Shown here: positions 25,561-37,500 of the stretch, one piece after another | Layout: every line of letters starts with the position of its first letter | How positions within the stretch are numbered: position 1 is the first letter of the stretch | From: Spirodela intermedia | Lineage: Eukaryota > Streptophyta > Magnoliopsida > Alismatales > Araceae | Direction: 5' to 3' | Assembly (NCBI GenBank): GCA_902729315.2 | Contig: LR746267.1 | Span: 3,542,386-3,606,385 of the forward strand | Length of the DNA stretch: 64,000 nucleotides | Notes under the pieces: generated by a model | Database searches by the model: none | What the model was told of the DNA's origin: nothing | Seen by the model: only the letters and a program-made list of their open reading frames with translations | Translations under genes and position numbers: made by a program

Positions 25561-25844
25561 AAATAGGTTCATCCGTTCGATGGGCTTTTTTCCCGGGCCC
25601 GGCCCGTTGACACTCTATCAGGAAAAAAGAAAAAGAAAAAAAAGAAATGGAAAATATGACTTTTTTTTTTTGGTTCTCCCCATTGTGGTTCAGGATGTAT
25701 CATGCTCTCATGGCCGGGGGAGACTTCACCGCCGCACAGAAGATCTCGAAGCTCATCTCCCACGAGGATAAACACGTCTCCAGCATCATCCGGGCCTGCA
25801 AGACCGCCTACACGACGCCGATGGATGATCTCCTCCCTCCCTGA
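13222..25844 (+). CDS. Pentatricopeptide repeat protein (P-class, At4g04790/At4g21880-like), 18 exons, 913 aa
   Basis: Exons: 13222-13585, 13665-13724, 14736-15353, 15487-15585, 16203-16382, 17414-17478, 17701-17808, 19132-19191, 19437-19517, 20348-20398, 20761-20859, 20965-21084, 23372-23476, 24134-24298, 24384-24511, 24659-24728, 24977-25194, 25694-25844 (2742 nt, all phases close). PPR-type helical repeats are visible: ASLYNAVMIGCFKE...GGLKVLKEMKHANVKPD, SETFSYLIFNCGCEED, HTYIALINAYANCGKFDQAK and LDFLLSACVKVKDLRSARSI. The order of segments (FEGAYNLL, KHANVKPDSETFSYLI, EIGMGLLWAIKEELGLLPTR, LSACVKVKDL, KAGLPFNVLSYLRMYHALM) follows my recollection of the Arabidopsis At4g04790 type, annotated as mitochondrial. 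P-class PPR proteins bind organellar RNA; the target is unknown. The N-terminus is not a clear transit peptide. Least certain are the donors of exons 9 and 10 and the acceptor of exon 5 (16203 or 15 bases later). Confidence 0.88.
24534..24590. repeat. CAT/CTT trinucleotide microsatellite in PPR intron 15
   Basis: A run of ATC then TCT trinucleotides lies 25 bases after the donor of exon 15. CT dinucleotide runs also occur in PPR introns at 24336-24352, 25215-25250, 25375-25413 and 25529-25560. Confidence 0.85.
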
Positions 25845-26749
<905 letters not shown>

Positions 26750-27418
26750 ATGGCGAGGATCCCTCTCGGATGCGAGCCGGCAGTGGGCTCGCTGGTTCCC
26801 TCGAAGAAGAGGGAGTACCGCGTGACGAACCGCCTCCAAGAGGGGAAGCGCCCGCTCTACGCCATCGCCTTCAACTTCATCGACTCCCGCTACTTCGACG
26901 TCTTCGCCACCGTCGGCGGTAACAGGGTACGCCGTCGGTTTTCCTCGAAGTAGATTCTCCAGGCCTGGTGTCTCCCTTTCGATAATCTATGGCCGTTTGA
27001 GCATGATTCTTAATCTTCGGCGATGGAGCAGGTCACCATCTATCAGTGTCTGGAGGGAGGAATGGTGTCCATTCTGCAAGCGTACGTCGATGAAGATGTA
27101 CGTCTGGTTTCGATCCTTCAGGCTCTCCTGGATCCTGGTTCACGGTTTAGGGTTTGGAGCTCATCTTTGTTCGTGTGGATCTTTTGTTCTTGTCTTCTCA
27201 TCCGAAATAGTTCAGAAAGACGAGTCCTTCTACACCCTGAGCTGGACCTGCAACATTGATGGAATTCCTCTTCTGGTGGCCGGCGGCATCAACGGCATCA
27301 TCCGTATAATCGATACCAGCAGCGAGAAGCTTTATAAGGTATTCCACTCGGTTCTCGTTGAAGGTACCCTCGATCCGGATGATCAATCCCTGGGAATCAA
27401 TCATTCTCGGCTCTAAGC

Positions 27419-27472
<54 letters not shown>

Positions 27473-30429
27473 GGTTCATGTGCAGAGCTTCGTTGGGCAT
27501 GGTGACTCTGTAAATGAAATCAGGACGCAGGCATTGAAGCCTTCACTGATTGCATCGGCCAGTAAAGTAACCGGCTCTCTGTGACCTGTTTGATTAACTG
27601 ATTCTATAGACGAAGCAAGGATATTTTCTCTGATCTACTGAAATCCATTGTCGTAGGATGAATCTGTTCGTCTTTGGAACGTACAGACGGGCATCTGCAT
27701 CTTGATCTTTGCTGGGGCTGGCGGGCACCGGAATGAAGTTCTGAGCGTTGTAAGTGGTGCATTGAAGTGGAGATCCCTTCTTTTCCTGGACAATTATTCT
27801 TGCTGGGACATTCTATTTCATTTCATTTCATTTCATTATTTCTATCAGAGAATTGATCTCAACACTATACTAATGAAGGGCAATTCCTTGTTAATAATTT
27901 TCAACTCCTGTAGGACTTCCATCCCTCTGATATATACCGGATAGCAAGCTGTGGAATGGATAACACTGTAAAAATTTGGTCGATGAAAGGTGGGTCCTTT
28001 AAATAATTAATGGAGGCTTCGTGTGGATTATCTTGATCTGACTTTGGGATGCTTATGCAGACTTTTGGACTTACGTTGAGAAGTCATTTACATGGACCGA
28101 TCTTCCTTCCAAATTTCCCACCAAATATGTTCAATTCCCTGTAAGCGCTATTATTTATTTATTTACTTTTCAAAGCCTTGGGATGTTTTTAGCTTTTCAT
28201 ATCTCTAATGTTGAACCCTCATTCAGGTGTTCATCGCCTCTGTTCACTCCAACTATGTTGACTGTAATAGATGGCTTGGTGACTTTGTTCTTTCCAAGGC
28301 GAGTTTTACTGTGTTGAATCTTTTGATGCTCTATTATTTTCTTAGTAGTAAAATTTCGTTGACTTTTTTTGGTAACATATGATCTGTAACGACTTGTAAT
28401 CATTAAGTGATTTGAATGAAATTGGTTTCACATTGAGTGGCATTTGACTGCCAGATCAAAGATCATTTTCTAAGATGGATGCAAGTAAAAACCAAAGAAA
28501 TGCTTATCTCACAAGATTCATATGCCAGGAGTAGGAATCGGGACTGCTGTCTGTTAATTAGGAATCGGGTTTCCAAACGTATGAAAGTTTTTTCAGTTTT
28601 TTGGTCACAGTGTTCTCATCTTCCCAGGTAACATGTGTCATAAACAACACAGAGCATGTTTACACCTTACGTGAAGGATTAAAAAGTGCTCTTGATTCAA
28701 ATCCATGGAAAATTGAGTGTGTATAATTGGAGCCCCATCATTAAACATTCTCATGTTATTTTTTCTCTCCTTGTTTTATGTCAGATTTTAAGGAAGGCTT
28801 GCTGTTCTTGCGTTTCCTCTTCATTCCCAAGTATTATGTGCTTGCAGTCATAACAGGCAACAGTCCAAAACTAAAAGGCAGATGCCATGCGAATTTTTAT
28901 GATATATATATATATATATTTATTAATTTCGGAAGCATGGTGGTGCCTGTCTTCCAAAAATAAAATTTTGGGTTTTTCCCCCATCAGTATTCCATTAGTT
29001 TCCACGTGGAAGAAAATATGGCATATAAGAAAAATCTCTCTAAATGTAAATTAATATTTTTTTACGTCCTCACTGCGGTTGATTTGATAATTTCCTTCAA
29101 AATGCAGAGTGTTGACAATGAAATCGTTCTCTGGGAACCGAAGACCAAGGAACAGAGTCCTGGAGAGGTGATTTTTCCCGTTTATTTTTGTTCAAATATA
29201 TTTGACCAAATTAACTGAAATTTAGCCTTATTGGAACCGGTTATTTTCGATTTTTTAATGTGGGATTTTAGCGGATTCACTGTCCTGAATGTTTATTTCA
29301 CATAGGGCACAGTTGACATTCTTCAGAAATACCCAGTACCAGAATGTGATATCTGGTTCATCAAGTTTTCATGTGATTTCCATTACAAGTCAGCAGCAAT
29401 AGGTAATGATTCTTCTTCTCTGAACGATTTTATATGATATGGAGCAACAGTTTTTTTTGGTATTATTATTTTTTGTGGATTGGTGAAAGGAAACACATGA
29501 ATCAACCCTTTTCTGGAAGACGATTTCTGCTGAAGCATGAAAATGGTTTGGCTGATCTTGAATCAGTATCCACATGGCACAATCTATTGAAGATGATCAG
29601 CATATTCCGAACTAAAAAAATAGGAAAAACCAGCAACAATTCACTGCATTGACTGGAAAAATGCACTGAGAAACAGGTTATTCATGGCATTTATTCAAAG
29701 ATGGATTGTCAGCAGATGACAAGGGAAGAGCATGCCCTAAAGAGATTATATTTAAATATATAGCATAAACTTGTGGTGAAAAAGGTATTATCTTTGTTTT
29801 CCATTCAGATTTATACATTTTATGGGCATGGGCCATGGGCATAATGCATTCTAATAACTAACTAACAAAAAAAATAGAGAAGGGGAGATTTTTTTTGGTC
29901 TAAAAAGGCAATTTAGACATTTGTGGATGTGTCACATCGTCATAATCCTTTCTAAAACAGGGAATGGGCAAGGTGAGATCTTTGTTTCACAAAGTTTGAG
30001 TTTCTATTTATTGTATGAACTTGGGCTAAGAACCCTTTTACTTTTAATCCCCAATTAATTCTCATGCCCAACAGGAAACAGGGAAGGGAAGATTTTTGTT
30101 TGGGAACTCCAGTCCAGTCCTCCAGTCTTAATAGCGAGGTCAGCTTCATCTTCCCCCATCCAGACTGGCTTTATTTTAATAAATTATTCCACTTATTACC
30201 ATATGTGGCCTTGTACACCAGACTGTCTCATGTTCACTCGAAGTCCCCCATCCGGCAGACTGCCATGTCCTTTGATGGAAGGTATCTCCTGTGGGATGGT
30301 CTTCCATCAGCTAGTTGAGAATTTTGGTTTTATGCCATTTTTAGGTAGTCTGACTCCTTTGTGGGCTACAGCATCATACTTGGCTGCTGTGAGGATGGCA
30401 TGATATGGCGGTGGGATGCCGTTCAGTGA
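26750..30429 (+). CDS. FIE: FIE, WD40 subunit of Polycomb Repressive Complex 2 (ESC/EED homologue), 13 exons, 368 aa
   Basis: Exons: 26750-26926, 27032-27097, 27216-27338, 27486-27566, 27657-27749, 27914-27989, 28061-28140, 28227-28298, 29108-29167, 29306-29402, 30075-30138, 30222-30281, 30372-30429 (1107 nt; Arabidopsis FIE is 369 aa). Diagnostic blocks include [109 protein letters not shown] and the C-terminal [14 protein letters not shown] is the WD40 propeller that binds the E(z)-class methyltransferase and supports H3K27 trimethylation; it silences endosperm and developmental programmes in the nucleus. The start is the first ATG after the GA-rich leader. Intron 8 has a GC donor (AAG|GCGAGT, 28299). 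A CT microsatellite lies in intron 3 and a telobox in intron 2. The reading frame is intact. Confidence 0.97.
27144..27155. promoter_or_regulatory. Telobox in FIE intron 2
   Basis: GGTTTAGGGTTT, the complement of AAACCCTAAACC, lies 46 bases into intron 2. Teloboxes near plant gene starts are bound by telomere-repeat-binding factors that can recruit PRC2. Presence is seen; function is inferred. Confidence 0.5.
27421..27471. repeat. (CT)n microsatellite in FIE intron 3
   Basis: About 25 pure CT units, 15 bases before the acceptor of exon 4; it also serves as an extended polypyrimidine tract. Confidence 0.95.
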
Positions 30430-30560
30430 GAAGGTCAACTTGGCCCTGTTCGTCCTCCAGAATCATCTTGGTTCAGTGAGAAGGTTATTTTTCTTGTGTC
30501 GTTTTGTTTAGCTGCCCTGTTTGGGTTGTTTCTTGTGAGATTGATTTTGCATGGAATCTC
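30430..30560 (+). other. Probable FIE 3' UTR
   Basis: The phrase TTCAGTGAGAAGGT, which spans the stop codon at 30422, is repeated at 30471, a short local duplication. No clear poly(A) signal could be fixed. Confidence 0.4.
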
Positions 30561-30564
30561 CCTA

Positions 30565-31460
30565 TTTTGGGTGCCATTTTTGGCTACATCTTATGATACC
30601 ATGCGTGGTTGCAGCCAGGACATCTTATGGCATCATTTTCGGGAACATCGAGGACATCCCATGACATCATTTCTTTGGGTTCATCAAGGAAATTTGATGA
30701 CACCATTCTTTTTGGGTTCATCGAGGAAATTTGATGATACTATATTTGGCTACAATTTGGTCATTTTAGGATGCCATTTTTGGGTACATCCAGAACATCC
30801 CATGAGACCATTTCTGGGTACGTCTAAGACACCTTATGTTTCCCTTTTTTTTTTTTTTTTTTTTGGTTCTCAAGGAAATCTTATGGTACCATTTCTGGGT
30901 ACACCAAGAACATCCCATGATACCGTTTTTTGTGTTCTCAAAGGAAAATTTAGTGCCATTTTTGGGTACATCAGACATCGTATGATACCATTTTTGGGTA
31001 CACCAAGGACATCCCATGATACCATTTTTTTTGAGTTCCCAAGGAAATTTTATGGTACCATTTTTGGGTACATCTAGGACATCTTATGATACATTTTTTG
31101 TTACACCAAGGACATCTTATAGTACCAAATATTGTTTTTGGTAGCACCGATGTCATCTTATGGTACCATTTTTGGGTACATGAAGGATATCTCATGATAC
31201 CATTTTGGGAAGACAAAGACATCCCATGATACCATTTTTGGAATAATGTTGACATTTTGGGTATATGAATGATGTTTCATTGTATATATCATTTGGGTTT
31301 CTTGGTGACGCTTTATCGGACCATTTTGGCTATATCAAGTGCATATTATCATAACATTGGGGTGCATTAAGGATACTCTTTCAATACCTTATTTGGGGAT
31401 ATCAAGAGCATTTTATCTTACCATTAGGGTTTATTAAGAACACAATGTGAGACCATTTTT
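30565..31460. repeat. Diverged minisatellite, about 35-bp unit, downstream of FIE
   Basis: More than 20 degenerate copies of a unit like CCATTTTTGGGTACAT followed by AAGGACATCCCATGATA. The best-preserved copies lie at 30960-31130 and 31165-31230. Poly(T) of about 22 bases interrupts it at 30844. An ORF of 193 codons across the array reflects the unit, not a gene. Confidence 0.9.
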
Positions 31461-34400
31461 GGAGATGATAAAAGGGGCTAGATAGGATCTTATGTCATCA
31501 GATAAGGATATTGTTTGGTTTTTGGCCTACATTGTGATCAAGAATGGGGGGTTCAATTGATCTCAACTTATTAAGACTTCTAATTTATTTATTACAAATA
31601 GATTAGATATATCCTCTCTAATATTCTTTGTGTTATTTTTCAATTAATAATCTCTATAACTCACAAGTTTTATAGTGATTTGGCACACTGTCTACATCCA
31701 TTCTCCAAGATCAAATGTGTTCTTGGGTTCCACTAAACTTGATGATTTTATCACAACCATTGATTAATAGGATCAGCTCTCAAAGAGTTTCACCCGAAAC
31801 TTTTATCTAGATTCACAACTCTAGATGGCCCTTCAATTGTTTAATGAGACAACTTTTAAATAGTAATAAAATCTCATGTTTGTTCTCACAATAGATATAA
31901 AAAGAGTTCATCATGGGTTGTCTTCTAGAAGTAAATTTGACTTTAATGTTTTAAATGTCTGATGAAGAGAGGATGATATGTTGTCAAGTGAAGATCGTTT
32001 TCTTCTAGTTGAGATATTAGTGAGTATTGAACACTCTTTACGTTTGTGCTTAGTCATGAGGTTCATTCAATATAGTAGTGATTTCTTTTGTATTAACACT
32101 TTGTAGTTGTTTGTGCTACCAGCTTGAATCTCTTTAAATCTTTCTTATTGAAGATTACTACTATGTCACCAAGAGGTTGATTAGAGAGAAAAATCGATGT
32201 ATTTTCATTGAAAGACAATGGTATATATATATATATATATCTTGTACAAAAGTCTTATTGGATCTCTATCATTAAAGAAGAACCAATATGTTTATCATTT
32301 ATCACATAACATTAATATTCAAATCATATGGGTTCTCATTATTTCATTTCAGATCTAATAATACAAAAAAATATTTTCAATGGACTCCGATATAGTTAAA
32401 ATATAACCAAGGATAATGATTCAACTATCATCATAATTTGACATTCAATCATTTTCAAATCTCCTTAATCAATATAAGACCCTCAAGTTAAGTTCTTCAT
32501 TAACATTTTCAACTTTCATGATCATAGGTGAACATTTAACTGATTAATTGTGAATTATAACTTGTCATTTTCAAATACTCATAATGTTGTTTTTGTTAGA
32601 GAGAACTAATTGTGTTCATTTACCCAAGACAATATTACCATGTGAAACACATGAAGATTTGTTATTACAAGGATGTAATAAATTGAGTAAACATACTCAT
32701 ATTTCACATTTGGTTCTTTCATTCGTACTAATGTCTTCATCATCATTTCCAAACCACAATATATTATGTAAATATAATCATCTAATCTAACAATATGTAT
32801 CATGAGAATTTCATGCACACATGTATGCTTAATTTATGAGTTCATCAATCCTTGAACAATGTCATTTTTGTGCAGTTCTTTTTTTTATTCAATTTGCCAT
32901 CATCAAAACATTACTAATGTAAGACTCCAACAAATATTTCCAACATGAAGAGGGTATTTTTTTAAAATTAAATTTATGTTCTTCATTAATTTTCTTAGTC
33001 TTAGTTTATATAATAATAAGAATTTTTTTAACACACCATTGAATGACATGATATCATGTTAATATGTGATTTTCACAAGGATAGGTTGTATAGAGTTTAA
33101 TACTTAAAGGGGTTTGTCTTGCTGAAATCCCTTGAAAGTAAACTGCCTTTAATTAGAAAAAAACTCCACTCTTTACTATATTTAGACATAAGCCTTTAAA
33201 TGCCAAATACTATGGTGCTATTGGGGTTTGAAAAATAAAATCACATTAAGAGGTATAACACAAGAAATGATGACGATAATTTAATTTAATTTATAATCCA
33301 ATAATGCCAAATATCATATTTTTGAGTAGAAAATCATCATATTTACAAAATAGATGGACTAACCTAGGTTGCCTCTTATTCTTTTAAGAATGTGACTAGG
33401 TTGACCCTTTCATAAAAATGATGGGAATATAATCTAACTTTTTTCTTAAAATTTTAAAATACTATCCTTGTGAAGTATCTCATTCTTTAAAGTGAAGTAT
33501 TTTTAAAATAATTTAAACTATTTTAGAAAGTAATTATATTCGAATTACCTCCATGATATATTCATATTCTCTCTCTCTATCTCTCTAAAAGCTTTCTCAT
33601 ATGGGAGAAAATGATGGAGACATGGCAAGCCTACTTTATTTAGCAGACTAATTGAGGAAAGAAATACATTTTCTTCTCAATATCTCTCAAAATGACAATA
33701 ACACTTTAAGGGTCTTTTTATAAAAAAAATTAAGGCCCTCTAAAATACTTGAATTAGAAAAAAAACCCTATTTTTTCACTCGATCTATAAAAAGCCTTGA
33801 AATTTTAGATATTATTTGTACCCACTACCCATGGAGAGTTGACCTGGCATGATGTGCAAAAAGACAATTATTGATGTTAGAAGTATATGTAGATTGTAGT
33901 GAACCCAAGAAGGGGCAGCGAATATCTGGGCTTCAATGTTATCTTTGGTGGCGCGGGGGGGGGGGTAGAGGGGCTCAGTCATTTGACCAAGTCCACCCAC
34001 CATGCATCATCATCTATAGCTTTGTGAGGGGTCCACTCCTAGCCCATTTTTCTCAATTAATGGTGGGTCCACTCAATAAAATGGTATTTTTTAATTATAT
34101 AAATGATGAGAATATCCTAGGATATTATTTCATACTTTTTTTTTTAATAGTTTCATACTCACTCATAGCTGAAGTCAATTATTTATTCCTAGATCTAACC
34201 AAAGATAAGATAAAATATCATAATTTAAGATATTTAGGTGATAAACAAAAAAAATGCAATAATGGAATATTACTACAATAGATTAATCTGATTATTCCCA
34301 AAATAATTTTTATTTCTATTTAGACGGAAAATCTGATTATCTAAAATGGATGACCAAACTCGGAAGTACCAGGCGCCTAAACAAAACCTGGGCGTTGACC

Positions 34401-34558
34401 TGACGGAGGATCCAGAGGCTCAGTTAACCTCACCGCCTGGGAAAATGGGGAACTAAGGATGTTCCGGTTGTCGTCCTCGTCCTCGAGGTGCCCTCGCCAG
34501 CGTCTTCTTTGACTCATTCCCTTCACTTCGAGGATCTTGTGGGGCGGGTGAAGGAGAG
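31461..34558. other. AT-rich intergenic DNA, nothing recognised
   Basis: About 3.1 kb with no coding motif on either strand. It contains a (TA)n run at 32222-32240 and a poly(G) of about 12 at 33955. It may include unrecognised LTR sequence. The FIE-to-PEX22 spacer ends with the PEX22 promoter. Confidence 0.45.
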
Positions 34559-34559
34559 C

Positions 34560-34571
34560 ATGCCCGGCTGA
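34560..34571 (+). promoter_or_regulatory. Minimal upstream ORF (MPG-stop) in the PEX22 leader
   Basis: ATGCCCGGCTGA begins 39 bases before the PEX22 ATG. If it is in the transcript, reinitiation or leaky scanning is needed to reach the main start. Confidence 0.4.
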
Positions 34572-34598
34572 TAAGTGGCGGGGGAGTCTCCAGTAGGG

Positions 34599-37500
34599 AT
34601 GGCGGCGTCGACGTCGGACGACGTCGGGAAGGACGAGCTGCCAGAGGCTCTGAGTAGGATCGTGGGTGTGCTCGCCGAGGTCCAGAAGAAATTCATCATT
34701 TATCTCAGCGACGAGGTGCGTTCGGCCTTTCCTCCTCTATTCAAGCCCCCTTTTTCTTTTTTCTTTCTTCTTTCTTCTTTCTTCTTTCCCCACGTGTGAT
34801 TCATTGGCTAGCCCATGATGCGAATAGGCCGCTCGGCGGAAATCGGATGCTGGGATATGTGGGTTCCTTGTGGATCTGTAGCTTGAATAGAAAAGTTTAC
34901 GCGCACATTCCATTCCCTTGAAAAAAAATGAATGATTGGGGAATTGGACCTCTGGTTGACCCGGATGAGGCGCCTGAATATAGGATCCGACTCGGATCAT
35001 CCTGGATTGCTTTAATCGGCAACAGGTTTTCTGTTTGTTGCTGAAAAGGAGGATGAACTTGTGACTCTGGCCAACTGATTGTATGTTTCTTCAATTCTGC
35101 AAGCTCGGTTCAGCTGAATAGTCTCCATTGCTGAATAGTCGGACCTGTATTTACTGAGACAATGAAGTTCCTTAATTTCGTAAATTTGTCTTACTATACT
35201 TCTTTTGACTGCACCTATGAATTTCCATGTTTTCTTGGTTTTCACACTTTTTTGACAGTTTCTGCGACGCAAAATGGCTTCAGTTCTCATTTTGGTCGTT
35301 TTTCCTTTATTGAAATGCACCGACAGCTGTGTTTGGCCGTTAAGTTGAGTTGATAGCTTGCCCGTTACTATGCTGTTGACTGGTCTTGGTGACCCAGTGA
35401 CTAATGGACCTTGTGCTGTTGCATCAAGAGACCATAAATTTGAAGAAAATACTGAATTGATAGAATGTTGGCAATTTTCTATGATGTCGAAGTGTCTTGA
35501 ACGTTGTCTTTATTGGTATAAAAGGCAACAATCCAGGAAATATCCGTCTAAAACATCCACAAGAGACTGATTTTAATGATAAAGTTTCTGATTTTTTGTC
35601 TCAATCTGATCATCATGCAGCGATCTAAAGATGTGCATAGCATTAGAAGCTAACACAATGCTTATGCTGATGGCATTTATCTTAATTTATATGCTGACAC
35701 TAGTTATCATGATTTTTTAAAAATCTTGTTTATTTTCCAAGATGAGTTTTAAACTCCCTTTGAAACGGAGACATCATATTTGTTTTCCTTAAAAGTTCTC
35801 TGTTAATTTTTAACTGAGTTTTAATACCATAATGCCTTATACTATACTTTGCAGTTGCCAATTGTTAAATAACATTTCATTTAAAAAAGATTGAGATGAT
35901 TTTGCCCTGATCTTGATTAAAGACCAATCAATCGTTCTTTAAACTCTATGGCGCTAGCTAAACCCGGTCAAAATCGGTCAATCCCGATCCGATGTGGATG
36001 CTTTTGAGATTTGTGAATAGCTCACGGAGCTGTTCTGAACTAGTTTTTTTAAGTTTTATGTTGCTTATTTCACGTTTTGAAGGTAGCTTTTTCTTTCTTT
36101 CTTTTTCTTTCGACAGAGATTCTACCCTTTTGTATCTCTTGCCTGTCTTCTGGTCGCCATACTGTATTCCTGGAAATTGTTGAGAGGTAGACCTCTACCT
36201 GAAAACCAAAGGAGACGACAGAGAAGGCAATTCACTTCGTCACCTCAACCCACTGCTACACAGCCTAGCTTGAGCATTTCTTCAAGCAGAGACGCTTGCT
36301 CATCCTCTGGTGACTCAGGTGCACAGGATGTAGTGGATGAGTTTTCTAACTCTGCGAAGGTAGGTGTTAATTTTCTTTCTGTTATTTGAGCCCATGTTTT
36401 TTTTTTTTTTTTAATTTTTAAAGTCATCACTTTTGCCATGGCAGCCAACTCTGGGGCAGCTTGTAAGACGTAGATTGTCTGGAGGACGAAAGGTACTTGT
36501 GTTTCCCCCTCTCTCTGATATTGTTAATGAACAAAGAAAAGAGACGAATTTGACTTAACAGCCTTCATGAACATATGCCTATTTTCATTTACCTTTGGGG
36601 AGATATGTTATATTGCATACAAAAACAGTTTTTCAGGGATGTGATGATATTAGTCAACGCTTGCTGTTATTCTTAATGTTTCCTATGACGGTGTGATGTC
36701 TAGTTGAAAGCAGCACTTTGGGGCTGATTCTTTTGTCATATCTTGTTCTTGTCCTACAATCATCAGAATTCTGTCTTGACTTTGAGATCAATGTGGGTCA
36801 AACCAGAAGATGATGAATTCAAGAGTCAATACCTGGTCACCACTGTTTTGCTGATCAACTAAACCAAGCTCATAGAAGAGATTTCTGGATCAATTTATCT
36901 TGTAAACGCCTTCGTGGAGATCACAAAGGTTGACTTCTGTGAATGATCATATACTTGAAAGGTCTTCTAGAGCTTTAATTCTACGGTGATAATTATTTTT
37001 CTGTTCCTTTTTTTCATCAGTGGATATGATAATATGATGGCCACCTTAACCTAGCTGAAATTGATACGATGCTTATGAAAAGATACATGGTAGGATGCAG
37101 ATGCCTGGGTAGGATTTGAAGCAGTCCGTTTTCAAAATTATAGCCTCATATAAGATTTTTTTATTTGGTTTAAATATTAAAGCCTCTGCTGGATATTTGA
37201 CCCCCTTCTGAGGTTTGTGCTTCGGATCCTACTTGGGGTAGATTACCAGCTTGGGTTATATCCATGGCAGGATCAGTAACTTCAGTTCCTCCTTTCAGAG
37301 TATCTCTCTCCTCATCAATGTGAAATAGTGTTATATAATTCATATATTCCATATGATTTACATCTGTATGCTTTGGTGGCAGGTGACATGTCAGTTGCTG
37401 GGGGTAATTCTTGAGGAAACAAACCCTGAGGAACTCCAGGTGTGAGAAATTTCCAGCTTTCTTGCTGCAGGCTACACGGCATCCCAACAGAAATGTTTTT

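Noticed and set aside
30496-31077. 193-codon frame downstream of FIE
   Set aside because: Repetitive residues (GYI..HDTIF) come from the minisatellite unit.
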